Part shown: piece after piece, positions 57,101-64,000 of the stretch | Layout of the letters: the number at the start of each line of letters is the position of its first letter | Numbering within the stretch: the stretch's first letter is position 1 | Origin: Tetradesmus obliquus | Lineage: Eukaryota > Chlorophyta > Chlorophyceae > Sphaeropleales > Scenedesmaceae | DNA: 64,000 nt | NCBI GenBank assembly: GCA_030272155.1 | Contig: CP126202.1 | Location: 558,001 to 622,000 of the forward strand | Reading direction: 5' to 3' | The notes under the pieces: generated by a model | Seen by the model: only the letters and a program-made list of their open reading frames with translations | The model's database searches: none | What the model was told of the DNA's origin: nothing | Made by a program: the position numbers and the translations under genes

Positions 57101-60100
57101 TACAAGCGTAGCCACGTCGCGCAATGCTGGGGTCAAACATATGGTCAAACATGCGGTCAAACATGTGGTCAAACATGCGGTCAAACATACCTTGCACACA
57201 AAGTCGACGCCCTCCGCGTTGCGGCTGCTGCTGCTCCTGCAGCTCCTGCCGCCCTCCGCATTGCCGTTGCATGCTGCAGGGCTCGTCGCATCCGCTGCTG
57301 CTGCTGCATTGTTGTTGTGGTTAGCAGCGGGCTGCGTGCTGACGAGGCAAACATTGCCTGCCTTCAGGTCCCCGTGCATGAGGCCCTTGCTGTGGAGGTA
57401 CTCCAAGCCGCGCGCAACATCCAGCAGGCACGATAGCATGCGCTCCTGATGATGCAGCAAAACAAACAGCGAAGACAGAGAAAATGAGACAATGTAGCGG
57501 TGTGCTGGCAGCAAAGGCAGGGACATGAGCGACGGGCAAGCAAGAGCAACAGCCGCAACAGCACACAGCAGCGAGGTTGCAACAGAGCTGCCGGCCGCCG
57601 CAGCAACAGCAGGCACCCTGGCTGTCAATTTGACACACTGCGCAGCGCAGCACCAAACCGCCAACCCGTCAAAGCAAGTCTGCAGCTACAATTGCGCACT
57701 GAAATGTACACATCAGCTGCACAGCATGTCAACAGCAGCCAGCAGCAGCAGCAGCAGTGCCTCACCATGGTCGCAAACTTGCCATTCTTTGCTGCTGCGT
57801 CCAGCGGCCCGCCATCACACAGCTCCTGCACAATCCCTGCAAACAAGTAACAGAAAGACCGTACATCAGTTGAAGGTCAGTGTGCGAAGCGTTACTAAGG
57901 CGGTGCTTCTACTCGACGAAGCTACTGCTGACCGAGCACTGTACCGCAAGCGTCACAGCATGCTCTCAACCGGCACCACCATGCAGCCTTCAGATGCAGC
58001 ACGATGCAACAATGATGCTATGAAACAGCAACTTGCAGCAAACGGGCCATCACAGAAGCTTGCAGAAAGCACCCCAACAATGCAGCTTGCAGGAGCCAGC
58101 CAGACACAGCAGCTTGCAGGAAACCGATCAAATCGAAACACAGCTTGCAGCAACTTGCAGGACACCACCGGAACACAGCAGCTTGCAGGAAACGCGCGCA
58201 CACACATGTCTGCGCCTCCAGATCGTCCTCGTCCTCGTCGTCGTCAAAAGTAACACAGCATCGTGCAAGATACTATTAAACACCACAGCTTGCAGGCAAC
58301 AGTCAAACAAATCAGCTTGCAGGACGCACATGTCTGCGTCTCCAGATCGTCCTCGTCATCGTCAAATCCAACACAGCAGCTTGCAGGATACTATTCAACA
58401 CCACAGCTTGCAAGCCATGCACAAACAAATCAGCTTGCAGGAGACGCACATGTCTGCGCCTCCAGATCGTCCTCGTCATCATCAGCTGCGCCAGCCACCC
58501 CCAGCCAGCCGTCAGCCGCCTCTGAGTCAGCAGCACCAAGCTCCAGCACGCCACACGCTGACGTGGCAGTGCCTGCCGCAGCGTCCAGGTGCAGGCTGCT
58601 GTAGCGGCGGCCGCCTTCCTGCAAGGAGCCGCCGCCGCAACCCGACACTGCTGCTGCTGCTGCTGGTTCGGCAGCCGCCTCGTCATGCGCGCCGCTGCCG
58701 CTGCCGCTAAACGCTGTACGTAGCATTTGCTGGCCCTGCTGCTGCTGCGGTGCCGCGCCGCCGCACTCGTCATCAATCACAGCCTTGGCTCGCTGCCACA
58801 TGAGCACATGATGTGTCTGCACCACATTCTTGTGGCAGGCCTGCAGCATGAGGTCTGTTTCGTGCACTGCATGTGCTGCTGCGCGTAGTCCCGAGTGGTA
58901 AAGCACTTTCACTGCTACTGGCTGACCCCGCCACTGGCCCTTGTATACTTTGCCATGTGCCCCACAGCCCAGCACGACACCTGGCAGCACACCAGAAGGG
59001 TTTGCAGGAAAACGGCGTTGCAGGAAACAGAGGGCGGAAGTGAAGTCTTGGGTGAGACAGCAGCAGCAGCAGCTAGGGCCCGCGGCGTGCGTGCGGCACA
59101 GTGCCCACACAGCAGCGGCATGTGCAGGCATGCTCAGCCTGGTGCCAGGGCATAGATGCTTACAAAGCAGATATGCTTGGATGCCGCATGGCTGCATGCA
59201 TCTGTAGGCGTGCCGGAGTGTACAATTTTGCTGAAAAGACAGAAATACAATAAAAAAAATACAACCGTCAAGTGCAGCGTGTCCACGCACGCCACTGCCT
59301 CATGCGCGCCGCACATCGCCACCGCGCTGATGATCATTCATCCAAAGCTCCACACTTGCAGGAAGCACACTTGCAGGAAGCACGCTTGCAGGAACACACT
59401 TGCAGGAAACAGCAGCACACTCACCTAAGCTGATGTCCTCCCCAGCCTGCTGCTGCAACATGCTGCTGCCTGACTCCTGCTGCTGCTGCTCCTGCCGCAG
59501 CTGCCGCTGCTCGCTCCCTGGCTGCGAGGATGCAGCCTGCACAGCAGGGCTGCTCCTGCTGAGCACACAAGTCCATCCGCAGCCCAGCGGCGTTACAGTG
59601 TTGGCAGATGCTCGCCCGCTCAGAGGCAGCGGGCCGCTGTCTGACCTCACACCCGACTTGCTGCCGCCACTGCTGCCGCTGCGGCTGCTGCCGGCCTTGC
59701 TGTGGTTGGGCTGTTTATTAAAAGAGATGCTGTCATGCGCTGCGATCCTGCAAGCCGGGCTGCCGCTGCTCCTGCTGCTGACGCTGCTGCTGCGCACCGT
59801 GAGCAGCGGGGTTTCTGCTGCTGATGACGGTGCTGCTGCTGGTGCTGCTGCTGGTGGCAGTTGGCTGTGCAGGCCCTGCCACAGGGCCTCGGAGCCCTGC
59901 TGCTCCTGCCGCTGCCGCTGCTGCGACTGCGACTGCAGTTGCTGCTGCGGTGCAGGCTGCTGCTGCTGCTCGTTGTGTGCAAGGTAAGTGGCGAAGCTAG
60001 GTGCTGCGAGTTCTGGGACGCTGTCGTCAAAGCTAGGTGATGCTAGTGCGTGGGGAATATCTACGGATGCAAACGCTTCGTCCTCATCATCACTGTGACT

Positions 60101-60847
60101 GCCATCATCACCTGCTGCTTCTAAGCACTGCACAAGACCCTGCTCCTGCGTATGAGCAGCCGCAGCTGCAGCTGCATCAGACACAGCCGCTGCTGCGTTG
60201 GATGCTTTGGCAGCAAGCAGAGCCAGCAGCACTGCTGCATACTTTCCTCCTGCTGCTACGACCGCCAGCGGCACGTGCCGCAGCTGCTGCCAGGCCAGTG
60301 CTGCATACAGCAGCAGCTGCTCGCATGCTATGCTAGAAGGCCCTGCTGCTGGCTCCAAAGTAGCCCTCTGCTGCTGGAGCTGCTGCTGCTGCTGCAGAGG
60401 CCTCACGCCTGCCTGCGTGCTGTGCCTGCCCAGGAGGAAGCCTCCAAGGCAGCTGATAAGCACAAACACGATGACATCTGCAAGCATCAACGAGCAGAAA
60501 GATGCTGCTGGTGAAGCGCTGCCCGGCATGCCTCATGCAGGAAGACGTGGTGGTGCTGCACCTCACAGCCAGGGGCTCTGCCACAGAGTTGTAGCTTTGC
60601 AGCTGAACTATCCAAACAGCGCATCGGCTGTTGAAAATTATACTACTGAAGCACGGATCAAATCAAGCTCACCCGGAAGCGTGTAGCCTGGCGTTGCACC
60701 GTGAGCAGCGACTTGATTCAGCGCCCCGGCGATGCAGCCCGTGTCAGCTGTCCACGACTGCTGGATTGGAGCTCCAGGCAGTGATACTAGGATGAGGGCA
60801 GCAAGCAAGCACTCTTGCAAGGCCATGATGCCCGAGAGTGGCTGCAT
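54105..60847 (-). CDS. Receptor-like protein kinase, TKL type
   Basis: Eight GT-AG exons: 60847-60673, 60477-59425, 58980-58450, 57836-57766, 57445-57191, 56806-56726, 56212-56143, 55378-54105. They sum to 3510 nt, 1169 residues, TAG stop, all phases fit. Order: signal peptide (ECLLAALILVSLPGA), a very short ectodomain, one membrane span (VIVFVLISCLGGFLLG), ~340 residues of Gln/Ser/Ala-rich juxtamembrane sequence, then the kinase: loop LGCGAHGKVYKGQW, VAVKVL, WIVQELCDGGPL, catalytic loop MHGDLKAGN, VMDFSLSRA, MAPELLLTGKQ, ADVYSMGMLIWEV, RPCISAVAEQLLQ. HGD replaces HRD (non-RD), and DFS replaces DFG. Low-complexity inserts interrupt the N-lobe and the catalytic loop. A ~350-residue Ala/Ser-rich tail ends GYWD. 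The ligand is unknown. Several exon edges are duplicated in introns. Confidence 0.87.
55457..55806 (-). repeat. Three extra copies of the kinase exon 8 start
   Basis: Exon 8 begins WEVVHGGTTPFRNCSHS with acceptor TTGCAG. Intron 7 contains three more copies ending at about 55525, 55665 and 55804 (period ~140 bp), each with a GCAG acceptor before TCTGGGAGGT. The two nearest copies read WEVVHGGTTPFRHCSHS; the most distant lacks the VV codons. Confidence 0.92.
56586..56640 (-). repeat. Copy of the kinase exon 6 end
   Basis: The last ~35 nt of exon 6 plus its GTGAGT donor (coding STQSLGTITH in the real exon at 56760-56726) recur here, downstream in intron 6, with a few changes. Confidence 0.8.
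57131..57190 (-). repeat. 12-bp array starting at a splice donor
   Basis: Five 12-bp units GGTCAAACATNN fill 57131-57190. On the gene strand the first unit is the donor of exon 5 itself (GTATGTTTGACC), and the following units read GCATGT, ACATGT, GCATGT and ATATGT. Confidence 0.95.
58203..58365 (-). repeat. Copies of the kinase exon 3 end
   Basis: The end of exon 3 (DDEDDLEAQT and its GTGCGT donor, at 58450) is repeated near 58203-58245 and 58328-58365 in the following intron, with a ~125-bp period. Between the copies are many CAGCTTGCAGGA-like motifs. Confidence 0.85.
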
Positions 60848-62485
60848 TGCTATTGTTCATGTCAGGCTGCCTCCATGTTGCACAGATCTTTACATTGATA
60901 GACTAGGCTTGTCTACATGGCCAAGCAAAGCTGTCTTGATTGAAGTCATCACCAGCCGTGTCACGTTGCTGGTTGCCGACAGGTTATTGTGTCGACGGAT
61001 GGGTCAGCAGAGCATATTTGATGTAAATCGGTGCTACGAGGGATGGTATGCACGGCCAGGTGGCGTGTCCGGCCCATGTGCCTGAAGCCTGAGAGCACGG
61101 GAGCACGGGGGCGTCAGAAGCAAACTGCCTTGACAGCAAGCACACGTACACGACAGAGGCTCCGAAAGACAGTAGAACATGAACACGGTCCGACGTATTT
61201 GAGACTGTGTTGCCGCAGGCATACCCGACAGACACCATTCGTGATGGCTGGCTCATGCTGGCCAAGGGGCCCCCAGGTCTGATTTGTGACAGATTTGCAT
61301 GTGCCAGCAACTCACAATGGTGAGCTTGCAGCTCACGCCATCACCAACACAGTGCCATGCACATAGAAAAAACTGGCCACAAAACAGCCTGCAAACTCGA
61401 TGCAGCAGGATGGCCTGCACCACTGGTGCACCATGACTGCCCACTGTGCGACTGTCGGAATCATCGCAGGAGTACTGTTGCTCACCCACTGGGTTGCTGG
61501 GCCAGCAGCAGCTGCTGTGGACAGGGCATGCAAAAAGGGGAATGCGTGCAACAGAATGCTTGTGCACAAGCACTGCCGGTGGATGTGCCGACATGTCTGT
61601 GTACACAGCACACCAGCCTGAGGATGTGTTTGTTGCAAAAAACTGTACACAAGCAAGCAGCTGAACGGAACACACCGTACTTTTTTGTTGCTGCCAACAA
61701 GGCTGCTCGTCAATGCAGAAACATGCCAACAGATATGCAGCTTCAGCCGAGAGAGGCTTGTTACAGGAGAAGGCAAGCTATCACCCGAGAGTGAGTCACT
61801 CGCCCTACTTTCAGCTCACATATCGTATGAACTCGATAGCAAGCCTTGAAACATAACAGCAGCGTATCACAGCTGCTAATCACCCGCAACAGCTCACTGC
61901 ATTGCATGCATCATCAACATCAAAAAGCAGGATTGTGTCCCAACCAGAATAAGGAATGCTCTCTCGTTGATACTGGCATTTTGCAGCCAGGTGGTTGCAC
62001 AAAGAACTGTGCAATTGTTTGGACATCAAACTCTACCCACGCTTGAACATACTGATAATGGCCGACATCAGACGCCCAGAAGACAACTTGGAGGTCCACT
62101 CATGTTGTCAGAACTGTTGTGGCACTCACAGCTTGCAGGTCTGCTCATATGCCTCACAACCACAAGACCCTGTGCATCACCACACCTGTCACACTCCTGA
62201 AGTGAGTACAACTTGTAATCGCAACCAGACAGATCACCAACATGCACCTGAATGCAGGACAAGAGCACCAGCACTCGCCTGACAGTCACCTTTGCGCAGA
62301 GGCAAACCAAGGACATAACATGTCCAGTAATAACGCACGCATTCTGTCCAGTGCAGCACCTGCTGTGTCGCTTTCTTGGCACTGAACTGTTGCTGCGCAT
62401 GAAAGCTCAGCACGCTACTGTAACAGCCGCTGCGGCTGGTAGCTGCTGTAACTTTGCCCGCAGATTGTCACAGGCGCAAGCCCTA
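60848..62485. other. Intergenic, no gene supported
   Basis: This holds the promoter of the kinase (-) at its lower end and the 3' flank of the subtilase (-) at its upper end. No domain or exon chain is recognisable. It contains copy 2 of the dispersed repeat. Confidence 0.4.
61753..61805 (+). repeat. Dispersed ~54-bp repeat, copy 2
   Basis: Partner of 49545-49597: GAGGCTTGTTACAGG, GGCAAGCTATCACCC, GAGTGAGTCACT. Same orientation. Confidence 0.75.
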
Positions 62486-64000
62486 CTAGCCGCTCCTAGT
62501 ACTGCAGCCACTAATGTTCCTGTTGCTCGGGCAGCTCGAACTGCTGCCTCTGCACACTGCATCTGCCACACACGGCCCAGTAGATGCCCTGCACACATAT
62601 CCCACAGGCATAAAGTCGTAGCAGCAGCTCACCCTGTTGCCGCTGCTGTTGCGCACAGCCAGAGTATACTTGCCATTTGGGCAGCTCCTACTGCCAGCAG
62701 CTGGTAGGGTCCCTGTTAGGGCTGAAACACAGAGTGGCAGGCCGGTGCTTGGGCAGGTTACACCAGCAGCAGCAGGATGAGGGCTGGGGCTGGGATTAGG
62801 GCTTGGGCTTGGGCTGGGGCTGGGTTTAGGGCTTGGGCTTGGGCTTGGGGTGGGGTTTGGCTGCATTGCAGGAGTGGGTGAAGCGCCGGGCGGTCCAAAG
62901 GGAGCAGGAGGGCCAGCAGGCCCTGCAAGTGCCGCTACTGCTGCCTTCACGCAGTCTAGCGCAGCAGCTGCGTTCAGGATGCCACCTGATATGCGCTTCA
63001 TGCCTGATGTGTCGCCGACTGCCGGCTTGACTGGCTGCGCCAGGCTGGTGGCTTTTATGCAGCGGATGACCTGTGCTGCTGTGGCGCTGGGCACAACATT
63101 GCGGAGGAGCAGGGCCACTGCTGCAACATACGGCGTGGCCTGGGGACAGGAGAGGCAGCAAAGCAGACAGGGCGACACACAGTCAGCGTGATAAAGTATG
63201 CACCCAAAGTGGCATGATGATCCAGAAGTGCGTAGAAAGTCTTAGCACCGCTAAAATTACAATACGGCTGTAGTGTGTACGTGCTACAGCTGTGTCTGCT
63301 GCCACCCAATTATCAGCATTGGTGCACAACTCATTTGCTGACACTGTAGTTGGCTATATATGAGGCTGCAGCCATCATCCCAAAAGATTGCCCTCATGTG
63401 ACAAGCAGGTGCCCCATCTGCATGTAGCACACCGCAGCAGCCAAGACCCATGCAGCTGTATTGCTTCTCTAGGATCTGTACATTCAATTTTTGAATCTGT
63501 AGAAGGCCCCTCACCATAGAAGTGCCTGACCAAGTGGCAGAGGCCCAGTAGTTTGAAATGGTGCTGTCAGCATAGTGGCTGGGAATGTCTGAAAAAATGC
63601 CCACACCTGCACACACATACACACAACCACAACAGCAGAAGAGGAGTGTTCAGCAGTAATTAAAGCCTTGCCTTGTGATTGGTAAGCTACTGCTGCTACC
63701 CAGACTAAGCAGCTCATACCAGCCAAAGCTATTCCGTGCCTGACTGTTTGGGCGTGAGCGACGTACTGTGTGTACAGCAGCAGTGCGGCAGCCACGCACT
63801 CTGATCCACCGCGAGTTACAAGTTGCATGTGCTATTGCATCAGACGCAGTCAAGCCTGCTTTTCAGCCTATGCTCTTCCGACGCACTGCTCACCTGGTGC
63901 CGCCACACCCACTGCCGATCCCCAGTTTGAAAACGTGGCCAGGCGGTCCGAGTTATCCACAGCCGCCACTGTAAGCACGCAGTCGGGGTACAGCGCTGCA
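62486..64000 (-). CDS. Subtilisin-like serine protease, C-terminal part (partial)
   Basis: Peptidase S8, 5' end beyond the window. Exons: 64000-63894 (ALYPDCVLTVAAVDNSDRLA, TFSNWG, VAAPG), 63606-63515 (DIPSHYADSTISNYWASATW then SGTSM), 63139 to about 62486 (ATPYVAAVALLLRNVVPSAT, AAQVIRCIKATSLAQPV). The nucleophile Ser is in SGTSM, split from ATPYVA by a phase-0 intron; both introns are GT-AG and phase-consistent. After the catalytic domain come a PSPSPSPNPSPSP-type linker, as in algal cell-wall and secreted proteins, and a Cys-rich tail (CPSTGLPLCV, SRSCPNGKYTLAVRN). A strong GTGAGC after SSGNR might be a donor, so the last ~50 residues before the stop are less certain. The catalytic Asp and His are not in the window. 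Confidence 0.85.

Noticed and set aside
62780..62880. Telomere-like GGGTTTAGGG and GGGATTAGGG motifs
   Set aside because: They are the reverse strand of codons for the Ser-Pro linker of the subtilase; the motif is not regular and is explained by coding.
1..64000. CRISPR arrays, bacterial operons, insertion sequences or viral genes
   Set aside because: No spaced palindromic repeats, transposase, integrase, reverse transcriptase or capsid-like frames were seen; all supported genes are intron-containing or eukaryotic in type.

Overview
This is nuclear DNA from a eukaryotic green alga, most probably a chlorophyte of the Scenedesmus or Chlamydomonas type. The evidence is: GT-AG introns in nearly every gene, plant-type PEX13, an algal papain-like protease with Ser/Pro-rich linkers, very long CAG/CTG runs giving poly-Ala and poly-Gln, and an intron-containing elongator tRNA-Met as in plants. 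The genus is inference. Gene models were built by hand from splice sites and reading-frame phase. For five multi-exon genes (PEX13, XRN-like, NTF2-like, acyltransferase, receptor-like kinase) the summed exons are an exact multiple of three with no internal stop.

Layout. 1.96-3.16 kb (+) PEX13. 5.9-10.2 kb (-) papain-like protease joined through a Pro-rich linker to RCC1 repeats. 12.3-13.6 kb (-) RING protein. 13.9-17.3 kb (-) copy A of an unrecognised family with a signal peptide, five CxxC motifs and several membrane spans. 20.1-21.8 kb (-) C2H2/RG-rich protein, divergent from the XRN-like 5'-3' exoribonuclease at 22.2-30.2 kb (+). 30.8-32.7 kb two broken, oppositely oriented copies (B, C) of the CxxC family. 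33.7-38.8 kb (+) NTF2-like protein. 40.0-42.2 kb (+) LOG-family protein. 43.9-47.1 kb (+) membrane acyltransferase. 49.7 kb tRNA-Met. 54.1-60.8 kb (-) receptor-like kinase. 62.5-64.0 kb (-) 3' end of a subtilisin-like protease that runs off the window. About 50-54 kb and several other gaps hold no gene I can support.

The dominant signal is that nearly every gene carries decayed tandem copies of its own exon boundaries. Copies of an exon's 5' end lie in the preceding intron, and copies of its 3' end lie in the following intron or downstream of the stop codon. Examples are five exact 54-nt copies in the XRN-like gene, five ~200-bp copies of the PEX13 3' end, four ~140-bp copies of a kinase exon start, and three copies of the acyltransferase C-terminus. 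The second main signal is the three-copy CxxC family, with matching 176/176/177-nt first exons and independent lesions, one of them a perfect 22-bp palindrome.

The genes do not form an obvious pathway. The two secreted proteases, the receptor-like kinase, the CxxC family and the acyltransferase all point to the cell surface or secretory system.
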